From an uncultured Actinomycetes bacterium (GTDB taxonomy: Bacteria; Actinomycetota; Acidimicrobiia; Acidimicrobiales; SZUA-35): a stretch of DNA of 33,803 bases. Where the stretch lies: the NCBI GenBank assembly GCA_902826025.1, contig CADEDH010000001.1, forward strand, positions 27,364 to 61,166, given 5' to 3'. Positions within the stretch are counted from its first letter, which is position 1, and each line of letters opens with the position of its first letter. The position numbers and the translations under genes are program-made. Below the pieces are notes generated by a model. It saw nothing but the letters and a program-made list of their open reading frames with translations, did no database searches and was not told where the DNA came from. This document shows positions 20,949 to 28,356 of the stretch, piece after piece.

Positions 20949-21611
20949 ATGGGGGAACGTCGAAGCAGTCGTAGCGGCCTGGTGACCCGGGACCGCATCA
21001 TCGACGCCGTGTTGCGCACGGTGCGTGACGAGGGGTTGGTGGGCACCAGCGTCCGCCAGATCGCCCGCACCGGCGGGTTCAACCAGGCGCTGATCTTCTA
21101 CCACTTCGGCTCGGTCGACGAGTTGCTGCTGGCCGCCCTGGAGCGGGCCAACGAGCGGCGGATCGCCTGCTTTCGGGAGCGGCTGGAGGCCGTCCGCTCG
21201 CTGCCCGACCTGGTGCGGGTGGCGGTCGACCTCCACGCCGAGGCCAGCGCCGATGAGTGCAACCACTCCGCTCTGTCGGCCATCGTGGCCGGCTGGTCCA
21301 CCAACAACGAGCTCGGCCCCCGGGTGCTGGAGATCCTGCACCCGTGGGACGATCTGGTGGCCGGAGCCCTGCGCCGCAGCCTGGAGGGCACCCCGTTCGC
21401 CCAGCTGGCCACGTGCGACCACCTGGCCCACGCCGTGTCCGCCCTGTTCCTGGGCGTCGAGTTGCTCAGCCGGCTGGAGGGCGACGGGGGGCGGGCGGCG
21501 GCTGGGCTGTTCGCCTCCTTGGGAGACGCTGCCGAGGCGGTCAATCCCCTGCTCCACGTGCTGGCGGCCATGGCCCAGCCGGGAACATCCGCCCCGGGTG
21601 CTGTGGGCTGA
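20949..21611 (+). CDS. TetR-family transcriptional regulator
   Basis: A 220-residue regulator. The N-terminal helix-turn-helix is TRDRIIDAVLRTVRDEGLVGTSVRQIARTGGFNQALIFYHFGSVDELLLAAL (about residues 13-64), with the typical YHF motif. The C-terminal ligand-binding/dimer domain is all-helical (LHAEASADECNHSALSAIVAGWSTNNELGPRVLEILHPWDDLVAGALRRSL). CACAAT (20935-20940) lies 8 nt before the ATG. It is divergent from larE across a long repeat and just upstream of a lipoprotein gene. Target genes and ligand are unknown; autoregulation and control of larE are possible but no clean operator palindrome is visible. Confidence 0.88.
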   Translation: MGERRSSRSGLVTRDRIIDAVLRTVRDEGLVGTSVRQIARTGGFNQALIFYHFGSVDELLLAALERANERRIACFRERLEAVRSLPDLVRVAVDLHAEASADECNHSALSAIVAGWSTNNELGPRVLEILHPWDDLVAGALRRSLEGTPFAQLATCDHLAHAVSALFLGVELLSRLEGDGGRAAAGLFASLGDAAEAVNPLLHVLAAMAQPGTSAPGAVG

Positions 21612-21653
21612 TCCTCCCCGGGCGTGGAAATGATGCGTGCTAGGTCGTACAAC

Positions 21654-22160
21654 GTGGGTGTGCGTTCCCCAGGCCCGAGGTGGCGTTCGTTCACGATGCT
21701 GGCCGTCGGGGTCACCGCGCTGGCCTCCGTGGTCGCCTGCGGGTCGGACGGCGCCGAGCCGCCCCGTGACTCCACCGGTCAGGTGCTCGCCCCCACTGCG
21801 ATCGACGCCCTCGACATCCACCTCGCCGACTGTTTCAACAACCCGGGGGCCGAGTCGGTGGAACAGGTGACGGTGGTTCCCTGCGCCGAACCCCATGATT
21901 TCGAGGTGTTCTACTCCTTCCAGCTCGATGACGGCCCCTACCCGGGCGACGACGCCGTGCAGAAGGAGTGGTTCGATGGCTGCCTGGCCGAGTTCGAGTC
22001 GTTCGTGGGCGCCAAGTTCGACGAGTCGGCCCTCGACGTGTCGGCCATCTATCCCACCGAGCAGACGTGGAACGACCTGAAGGACCGGGAGGTCCTGTGC
22101 TCGGTGACCGCCATCGACGGCACCAGGCGCACGGGCTCGGCCCGCAACGCCGGGATCTGA
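21654..22160 (+). CDS. Septum-formation-domain lipoprotein
   Basis: A secreted lipoprotein of about 168 residues. The signal peptide has basic residues (RSPGPRWRSF), a hydrophobic core (TMLAVGVTALASV) and the lipobox VVAC, so the mature protein starts at Cys 29. The rest resembles the actinobacterial septum-formation (Septum_form) family: DIHLADCFN near the N-terminus, VTVVPCAEPHDFEVFYSFQL, WFDGCLAEFESFVG, and TWNDLKDREVLCSVTAIDG, with conserved Cys residues likely forming disulfides outside the cell. The family name comes from weak association with cell division; function is unproven. GTG 21654 lies 7 nt after TAGGTC and gives a normal-length signal peptide; ATG 21624 would add ten residues. 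Confidence 0.75.
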   Translation: MGVRSPGPRWRSFTMLAVGVTALASVVACGSDGAEPPRDSTGQVLAPTAIDALDIHLADCFNNPGAESVEQVTVVPCAEPHDFEVFYSFQLDDGPYPGDDAVQKEWFDGCLAEFESFVGAKFDESALDVSAIYPTEQTWNDLKDREVLCSVTAIDGTRRTGSARNAGI

Positions 22161-22211
22161 CAGGGTACTGTCGGGGGGAGAACGGCTGGCCGCCCCAAAA
22201 GTAGGGTGAGG

Positions 22212-22242
22212 CGAACACTTGTTCGATCACCTGGGGTAGTAT
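22212..22242 (+). promoter_or_regulatory. LexA box and -10 of dnaE2
   Basis: SOS box CGAACACTTGTTCG (22212-22225), then -10 TAGTAT (22237-22242), then ATG 6 nt later at 22249. The box overlaps the expected -35 position. Its sequence matches the imuA' box outside the 4-bp centre, so both should respond to the same LexA. Confidence 0.88.
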
Positions 22243-22248
22243 TCGGCC

Positions 22249-25200
22249 ATGGGTTGGATGAATCCCCCCGTCCCCTGGCGGGACATCGAACGGACCCTGT
22301 CGGACCGGCCGGCCCCCGGTGATCGCCAGCATCCCGACGCCGTGCCCTACGGGCCGGGGGCCGACGGGGGCGACAGTCCGGCCTGGTCGCATAAACGCCA
22401 GCCCTACGTGCCCCCGCTCCCGTCACCGTCTTCGGGGGGCGCCGCCCCGGCCCGGCGGGCGGCCGCCGTGCCCTACGCCGAGCTGCACTGCCACTCCAGC
22501 TTCAGCTTCCTCGACGGCGCCTCCCATCCTGAGGAACTGGCCGAGGAGGCGGCCCGGCTGGGCCTGGAGGCCCTGGCCCTCACCGATCACGACGGGTTCT
22601 ACGGTGTTGTCCGCTTCGCCGAGGCGGCCCGGGGGGTGGGGTTGGGCACGGTGTTCGGGGCCGAGCTGACGATCGACAAACTCGACGTCACCCCCGGCCA
22701 GGCCGATCCCGACGGTTCCCATCTTCTGGTCCTGGCCCGCGACCCGGTCGGGTACGCCGCCCTGGCCCGGGTGATCAGCGAGGCCCAGCTGGCGGGGGAG
22801 AAGGGGGCGCCCCGCCTGGCCCTCGACGACATCGACCGCTTCGTCCACCCTCACGAGCTCGATCACTGGCTGGTGCTCACCGGCTGCCGCAAGGGCCTCG
22901 TGCCCCGGGCCCTGGAACGGGAAGGCCCGGCGGCCGCCGCCCGGGCGCTGGGAGATCTGACCGACCGGTTCGGGGCGGCCAACGTGGCGGTGGAGCTGTG
23001 GGACCACGGCAACCCGCTCGACAGCGCCCGCAACGACGCCCTGGCCCGGATCGCCCTGCGGGCCGGGGTGGAGCCGGTGGCCACCAACAACGTGCACTAC
23101 GCCGCCCCGGCCCGGCGCCGCCTGGCCATGGCCATGGCCGCGGTGCGGGCCCGCCGTTCGCTCGACGAGCTGGAGGGGTGGTTGCCGGCGGTGGGCGGGG
23201 CCCACCTGCGCTCGGGGGAGGAGCAGGCCCGCCGCTTCGCCCGCTACCCGGGGGTGGTGGAGCGGGCGGCCGAGCTCGGCCGGGCCTGCGCCTTCGACCT
23301 GTCGCTGGTGGCCCCGGACCTGCCGCCCTTCCCCTGCCCCGACGGGCTGTCGGAGATGGCTTACCTGCGGCGGTTGGTTGAGGAAGGGGGCCGGCGGCGC
23401 TACGGCGAGCGCAACGGAGACCGGCCCGACGCCTGGGTCCAGCTCGACCACGAGCTGGACCTGATCGAACGGCTCGGTTTCCCCGGCTACTTCCTCGTGG
23501 TGTGGGACATCGTGGAGTTCTGCCGGCTGAACCGGATCCTGTGCCAGGGGCGGGGGTCGGCCGCCAACTCGGCCGTGTGCTACGTGCTGGGGATCACGGC
23601 GGCCGACGCCGTGGGCCTGGGCCTGCTGTTCGAGCGGTTCCTGTCGCCCGAGCGGGACGGCCCGCCCGACATCGACCTCGACATCGAGTCGGGCCGGCGG
23701 GAGGAAGCGATCCAGCACGTGTACGAGCGCCACGGGCGCCGTCACGCCGCCCAGGTGGCCAACGTGATCACCTACCGGGCCCGTTCCGCCGTGCGGGACG
23801 CGGCCAAGGCCCTGGGCTACGCCCCCGGTCAGCAGGACGCCTTCTCCAAGTCGATGGACCGCTGGGCCGGCCTCAACCGCCGGGGTGGCGAATCGGGCAC
23901 GGGGGCCGAGGACCTGCCGGCCGAGGTGCTGGAGCTGGCCTGTCAGCTGGAGAACCACCCCCGTCACCTGGGCATCCACTCCGGCGGCATGGTCATGTGC
24001 GACCGGCCCGTGATCGAGGTGTGCCCGGTGGAGTGGGGGCGGATGGAGAACCGCACCGTGCTCCAGTGGGACAAGGACGATTGTGCCGCCGCCGGCCTGG
24101 TCAAGTTCGACCTGCTGGGGCTGGGGATGCTGTCGGCCCTGCGCTACACCATGGATCTGGTGGCTGAGCACCACGGCCTGGAGGTGGACCTGGCCGGCCT
24201 GGAGCAGGACGACGCGGTGTACGACATGCTGTGCCGGGCCGACTCCATCGGGGTGTTCCAGGTGGAGTCCCGGGCCCAGATGTCCACCCTGCCCCGGCTC
24301 AAGCCCCGCGACTTCTACGACCTGGTGGTGGAGGTGGCCCTGATCCGGCCGGGCCCGATCCAGGGTGGGTCGGTGCATCCCTACATCCGGCGCCGCAACG
24401 GCGAGGAGCCCGTCACCTACCTCCACCCGCTGCTGGAGGGGGCGCTGCACAAGACGCTGGGCATCCCGTTGTTCCAGGAGCAGCTGATGCAGATGGCCAT
24501 CGACGTGGCCGGGTTCTCCGCCGGCGAGGCCGACGAGCTGCGCCAGGCCATGGGGTCCAAGCGGAGCCGGGAGCGGATGGAGCGACTGCGGAGCCGGTTC
24601 TTCGCCGGCATGGCCGCCCGCGGCATCGGGCCCGACGTCGGAACCCAGATCTGGGACAAGCTGGCCGCCTTCGCCAACTACGGCTTCCCCGAGAGCCACT
24701 CGATCAGCTTCGCCTACCTCGTCTACGCCTCGTCGTGGCTGAAGCTGCACTACCCGGCGGCGTTCTGCGCCGCCCTGCTGCGGGCCCAGCCGATGGGGTT
24801 CTACTCGCCCCACTCGCTGGTGCAGGACGCCCGCCGTCACGGGGTGCCGACGCTGGGCCCGTGCGTGAATGCGTCGGCCGCCACCGCCGGGCTGGAGCCC
24901 CTGGACGAGGGGGCGGCGCCACCCCCGATCACGGTGGCGGGGGCCGACGAGATCCGCTTCGAGCGGCGGGACCACGGCTGGGCGGTGCGGATGGGGATCG
25001 GGTCGGTCCGCCACGTGGGGGAGGAGCTGGCGGAGCGGATCGACGCCGGGCGCCCCTACGCCTCGATCGAGGATGTGGCCCGCCGGGCCGAGGTGCCCCG
25101 GGAGGCGCTGGAGGCCCTCGCCACCGCCGGCGCCTTCGACTGCTTCGAGGCTGGGTCGTCGTCCCGGCGGCGGGCGTTGTGGGCGGCGGGGGCGGTGGCC

Positions 25201-25677
25201 CAGGGCGGGGTGGGGCGTCTGGAGGGCATCGTCACCGGGGTGGAGGCTCCGACCCTGCCCGGGATGTCGGCCCAGGAGGAGGCGCTGGCCGACCTGTGGG
25301 CCACCGGGGTGGCGGCCGACGGCCACCCCACCCGGTTCCTGCGGGCCGACCTGGCCGAGCGGGGGGTGGTGGCCGCCTCCGACCTGGCCACCCTCACCCA
25401 CGGGCGTAAGGTGGTGGTGGGCGGGGTGGTCACCCATCGCCAGCGGCCGGCCACGGCGTCGGGTACCACGTTCATCGGCATGGAGGACGAGACGGGCCTG
25501 ATCAACGTGGTGGTGTCGCTCGGCTGCTGGGCCCGCTACGGCCGGGTGGCCCGCAACGCCCCCGCCCTGCTGGTGCGGGGCCGGGTTGAGCGCCAGGGCG
25601 AGGTGGTGAACATCGTGGCCGAGAAACTGGAGCTGTTGCCGGTGGCCGCCGCTCCCGCCAGCCGCGACTTCCGCTGA
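22249..25677 (+). CDS. dnaE2: Error-prone DNA polymerase III alpha subunit DnaE2
   Basis: A 1142-residue C-family polymerase that performs mutagenic translesion synthesis with ImuA'-ImuB after DNA damage. The start MGWMNPPVPWRDIERTL matches the conserved DnaE2 opening. The PHP domain begins with ELHCHSSFSFLDG (HCH at residues 80-82) and LTDHDGFYG. The palm motif PDIDLDIESG carries D474, D476 and D478, of which two should be the catalytic metal ligands, followed by VVEVALIRPGP and HPLLEGALHKTLGIPLFQEQ. A helix-hairpin-helix lies near VPREALEALATAGAFDCF, and the C-terminal OB fold is VVVGGVVTHRQRPATASGTTFIGMEDETGLINVVVS (about 1045-1085). Length is a little above the usual 1050-1100. The leaderless start 6 nt after TAGTAT is well supported. 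Confidence 0.95.
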   Translation: MGWMNPPVPWRDIERTLSDRPAPGDRQHPDAVPYGPGADGGDSPAWSHKRQPYVPPLPSPSSGGAAPARRAAAVPYAELHCHSSFSFLDGASHPEELAEEAARLGLEALALTDHDGFYGVVRFAEAARGVGLGTVFGAELTIDKLDVTPGQADPDGSHLLVLARDPVGYAALARVISEAQLAGEKGAPRLALDDIDRFVHPHELDHWLVLTGCRKGLVPRALEREGPAAAARALGDLTDRFGAANVAVELWDHGNPLDSARNDALARIALRAGVEPVATNNVHYAAPARRRLAMAMAAVRARRSLDELEGWLPAVGGAHLRSGEEQARRFARYPGVVERAAELGRACAFDLSLVAPDLPPFPCPDGLSEMAYLRRLVEEGGRRRYGERNGDRPDAWVQLDHELDLIERLGFPGYFLVVWDIVEFCRLNRILCQGRGSAANSAVCYVLGITAADAVGLGLLFERFLSPERDGPPDIDLDIESGRREEAIQHVYERHGRRHAAQVANVITYRARSAVRDAAKALGYAPGQQDAFSKSMDRWAGLNRRGGESGTGAEDLPAEVLELACQLENHPRHLGIHSGGMVMCDRPVIEVCPVEWGRMENRTVLQWDKDDCAAAGLVKFDLLGLGMLSALRYTMDLVAEHHGLEVDLAGLEQDDAVYDMLCRADSIGVFQVESRAQMSTLPRLKPRDFYDLVVEVALIRPGPIQGGSVHPYIRRRNGEEPVTYLHPLLEGALHKTLGIPLFQEQLMQMAIDVAGFSAGEADELRQAMGSKRSRERMERLRSRFFAGMAARGIGPDVGTQIWDKLAAFANYGFPESHSISFAYLVYASSWLKLHYPAAFCAALLRAQPMGFYSPHSLVQDARRHGVPTLGPCVNASAATAGLEPLDEGAAPPPITVAGADEIRFERRDHGWAVRMGIGSVRHVGEELAERIDAGRPYASIEDVARRAEVPREALEALATAGAFDCFEAGSSSRRRALWAAGAVAQGGVGRLEGIVTGVEAPTLPGMSAQEEALADLWATGVAADGHPTRFLRADLAERGVVAASDLATLTHGRKVVVGGVVTHRQRPATASGTTFIGMEDETGLINVVVSLGCWARYGRVARNAPALLVRGRVERQGEVVNIVAEKLELLPVAAAPASRDFR

Positions 25678-25700
25678 CCGGGGCTGGGCATCCTGAGGCC

Positions 25701-26873
25701 ATGGATGTTTCATTGGCCGATGCCCTGTATCCCTTCGTCGAGGACGGTCGCGTCCCGGGTCTGGTGGCGGTGGTGGCCGACACCGACGGAGAGGGCCGTT
25801 ACCAGGAGGACGTGGCGGTGCTCGGCCGCCAGGCCGTCGACGGACCGCCGATGACCCGCCGGTCGCTGTTCCGGATCGCCTCGATCACCAAGCCGATCAT
25901 CGCCGCCGCCACTCTGGCCCTGGTCGAGCAGGGCCTGTTCGAGTTGGACGAGCCGGTGGGTCGGCTGTTGCCCGAGTTGGCGTCGCCCCGGGTGCTGCGG
26001 GCACCCGACGGCCCGGTGGACGACACGGTGCCGGCGGTGCGCCCGATCACCGTGCGCCACCTGCTCACGTTCACCGCCGGGCTCGGCTTCCCGTCGGACT
26101 TCTCCCTGCCGTTCATGGCCCTGCTCACCGAGCACCTGCAGGAGGGCCCGCCCGATCCCCAGGGCCGGCCCGACCCCGACACCTGGATGGAGCGGGTGGC
26201 CACCATGCCCTTGCTGCACCAGCCGGGGGAGGGGTGGGCCTACAACACCGGGAGCGACCTCCTCGGGGTGCTGTTGGCCCGGGCGGCGGGGCGGCCGCTG
26301 GACGAGGTGCTGACCGAGACGGTGTTCGAGCCGCTGGGCATGGTCGACACCGGGTTCTGGGTGTCGGCCGATCACCGAGACCGCCTCACCAGTCTGTACC
26401 GCCGGGCCGGTGGCGCCGGGGGGCTCGAGCTGGTGGACGGGCCCGACGGGGCGTGGTCGTCACCCCCGGCGTTCCCCTCGGGGGCCGGTGGGCTGGTGTC
26501 GACCGTCGACGACTGGCTGGCGTTCGGGCGGATGCTGCTGGCCCGGGGGGAGGGTCCGGGCGGGAGGCGCGTCCTGTCGGAGGCGTCGGTGACGGCTATG
26601 ACCACCGCTGCCCTCAGCGACGCCCAGCGGAAGGCCGGTGGGATGTTCCTCGATGGCCAGAGCTGGGGGTTCGGGGGCGGCGTCGATGTCGCACCGGGGG
26701 AGCGGTGGCGAGAGCCGGGTCGCTACGGCTGGGTGGGCGGCACCGGCACCTCGGCCTACGTCACCTTCGCCTCGCGCCGGGTCACGGTGCTGTTGACCCA
26801 GGTCATGATGGCGGACCCGTCGGCCCTGCCCGTCATGGAAGCGTTCTGGGACGCGACAGCGGCCGCCGTCTGA
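25701..26873 (+). CDS. Serine hydrolase, class C beta-lactamase family
   Basis: A 390-residue beta-lactamase/penicillin-binding-like hydrolase or esterase. The catalytic S-x-x-K is S61-I-T-K64 in FRIASITKPI. The second motif is Y181-N-T in WAYNTGSDLLGVLLARAAGRPLDEVL. The third (KTG-like) position is probably WVGGTGTSAY near residue 345. No signal peptide is visible, so it is likely cytoplasmic, and an esterase, amidase or D-aminopeptidase role is more likely than antibiotic resistance; the substrate is unknown. It starts 23 bp after the dnaE2 stop, and CATCCT lies 6 nt before the ATG. Co-transcription with dnaE2 is possible. Confidence 0.88.
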   Translation: MDVSLADALYPFVEDGRVPGLVAVVADTDGEGRYQEDVAVLGRQAVDGPPMTRRSLFRIASITKPIIAAATLALVEQGLFELDEPVGRLLPELASPRVLRAPDGPVDDTVPAVRPITVRHLLTFTAGLGFPSDFSLPFMALLTEHLQEGPPDPQGRPDPDTWMERVATMPLLHQPGEGWAYNTGSDLLGVLLARAAGRPLDEVLTETVFEPLGMVDTGFWVSADHRDRLTSLYRRAGGAGGLELVDGPDGAWSSPPAFPSGAGGLVSTVDDWLAFGRMLLARGEGPGGRRVLSEASVTAMTTAALSDAQRKAGGMFLDGQSWGFGGGVDVAPGERWREPGRYGWVGGTGTSAYVTFASRRVTVLLTQVMMADPSALPVMEAFWDATAAAV

Positions 26874-26940
26874 CGCCGGAGTCGTCCTGGTGCCCTGCGC
26901 ACCCGGTGCGCGAGGCGTCACAGGTGGTGCCCTGCGCACC
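26871..26940. terminator. Hairpin cluster after the serine hydrolase gene
   Basis: Outer arms tgacgcc (26871-26877, including the stop codon) and ggcgtca (26914-26920) enclose an inner hairpin gcgcac-ccg-gtgcgc. A 16-bp direct repeat (tggtgccctgcgcacc) occurs at 26888-26903 and 26925-26940, each able to form a small ggtgc/gcacc stem. No U-tract follows. The rest of the gap to 27069 shows nothing else clear. Confidence 0.45.
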
Positions 26941-27069
26941 GGGATCAGCGGGAAGGCCCGCCGGTGAGGCGACGGTTCAGCGGCTGCGCTGGAGGGCCGG
27001 CCATGCCGGGACGTTAGCGCGCCGGTGGTGTCTTGGGGATCGGCGCCGGGGCTGTGACAGAGTGACGCC

Positions 27070-27921
27070 ATGGACAGCCCCACCTTCACCGCCATCACCT
27101 ACGAGGTGGCCGACCGGATCGCCACCATCGCCTTCAACGAGCCCGAGGTGCTCAACCCGATGACGCCGGGGATGATGGGCGACACCATCGCCGCCCTCGA
27201 CCTGGCGGCCCAGGACCGCAACGTCCGGGTGATCATCATCACCGGCCACGGCCGGGCCTTCTCGGCCGGCGGCGATGTCCGCAGCCTGGGCGAGCGGCAG
27301 CGGGCGGCGGGCGAGGCGCCGGCCCCCGAGGGCGACGCTGCGGCCCCGTCCCGGGCCCCCGGGCCGTTCGACCGGCGGGCCTGGCTGCGCCGCACCCAAC
27401 GGATGATCCTGGCCATCCGGGCGGTGGAGAAGCCCGTGATCGCCGCCATCAACGGGGTGGCGGCCGGCGGCGGGTGCGACATCGCCCTGGCCTGCGACCT
27501 GCGGGTCATGGCCGACACCGCCCGCATCGGCGAGATCTTCGCCAAGATCGGCCTGTTCCCCGGCACCGGTGGCACCTGGCTCCTGCCCCGGGCCGTCGGG
27601 GTGGAGAAGGCGCTGGAGATGATCTGGACCGGCGAGCTGCTGCCGGCCGACGAGGCACTGCGCATCGGGCTGGTGGGCCGGGTGGTGCCCCACGATCAGC
27701 TGATGGCCGAGACCCGGGCCCTCGCCCTGCGTTTGGCCCAGGGGCCGCCCCTGGCTCTGGCCCTGGCCAAGGCCGCCGTCTACCGGGGCCTCGACCAGGA
27801 CATGGCGGCCGCCATGGACTACGCCTCCACCGCCGAGGCCATCACCCTCACCTCGGAAGACCACAAGGAGGGCATCCGTGCCTTCCGGGAGAAGCGCACC
27901 CCCACCTTCGAAGGCCACTGA
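27070..27921 (+). CDS. Enoyl-CoA hydratase/isomerase family protein
   Basis: A 283-residue crotonase-fold enzyme of fatty-acid or related acyl-CoA metabolism. Oxyanion-hole motifs are GRAFSAGGDVRSLG (about residues 60-73) and INGVAAGGGCDIALACDLRVMA (about 127-148). GLFPGTGGTWLLPRAVG follows at about 162-178. Aligned by eye with rat mitochondrial hydratase, the first catalytic Glu (E144) is replaced by Phe in GEIFAKIGL, while the second (E164 equivalent, KALEMIWTG) is kept. That pattern is common among actinobacterial paralogues and makes a simple hydratase activity uncertain; isomerase or hydrolase activity is possible. There is also an extra Ala/Pro-rich insertion at about 78-100. It is convergent with the small membrane protein gene, with 7 bp between stops. 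Confidence 0.85.
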   Translation: MDSPTFTAITYEVADRIATIAFNEPEVLNPMTPGMMGDTIAALDLAAQDRNVRVIIITGHGRAFSAGGDVRSLGERQRAAGEAPAPEGDAAAPSRAPGPFDRRAWLRRTQRMILAIRAVEKPVIAAINGVAAGGGCDIALACDLRVMADTARIGEIFAKIGLFPGTGGTWLLPRAVGVEKALEMIWTGELLPADEALRIGLVGRVVPHDQLMAETRALALRLAQGPPLALALAKAAVYRGLDQDMAAAMDYASTAEAITLTSEDHKEGIRAFREKRTPTFEGH

Positions 27922-27928
27922 CGCCGGT

Positions 27929-28315
27929 TCAGGCCCGGTCGGCCAGCCAGCGTTCGAGGGCGGCCCAGTCATCGGGGTGGGCCAGGCGGCGCCGGAATCC
28001 CCGTTGCCAGTCGCCGTCGGCCAGATACTGGAAGGTCTCGCCGTCGGTGCGCAGGCCGGTGGTGGCGTACCACCGGCGGCGCCCCAGCACGGCGTCGCGG
28101 AACGAGAATCCCTGGGTTTCCACCACCGACATCGGACCCGACAGCATCTGGGCCCCCATCCACAGCAAGGCCGTCGCCAGTATCGAGCCGGGCAGGCCGG
28201 ACGAGCCGCCGCTCAGCCATCGGGCCAGCTCGGCCCCGGCCAGCGCGCCGCCTATGCCGAGGTAGATGGCCACCCAGCGCCGGCTGTAGCGGATGACGAC
28301 CTGATCGTCGGCCAC
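27929..28315 (-). CDS. Small two-helix membrane protein, function unknown
   Basis: A 128-residue protein with an N-terminal basic strand (VVIRYSRR), two membrane segments (AIYLGIGGALAGAELARWL, and ILATALLWMGAQMLSGP), and a soluble C-terminal half rich in W, R and D (RRRWYATTGLRTDGETFQYLADGDWQRGFRRRLAHPDDWAALERWLADRA). I do not recognise a named family. GTG 28315 is preceded by GGAGAGGAGG at 8 nt, one of the few clear Shine-Dalgarno sites in this window. The frame is open far upstream, but that portion lies over the oxoprolinase gene in another frame. It follows that gene by 41 bp on the same strand, so it is probably the last gene of that operon. Confidence 0.6.
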   Translation of the reverse strand: MADDQVVIRYSRRWVAIYLGIGGALAGAELARWLSGGSSGLPGSILATALLWMGAQMLSGPMSVVETQGFSFRDAVLGRRRWYATTGLRTDGETFQYLADGDWQRGFRRRLAHPDDWAALERWLADRA

Positions 28316-28356
28316 GATGGTCGCCTCCTCTCCGGCGTGTCGTCGGCCGTTGTGGC

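Noticed and set aside
22423..25713. Very long open frame antisense to dnaE2 (more than 1000 codons)
   Set aside because: It mirrors the high third-position GC of dnaE2, has low-complexity Gly/His/Val/Gln-rich residues and no recognisable domain; the sense frame is a full DnaE2.
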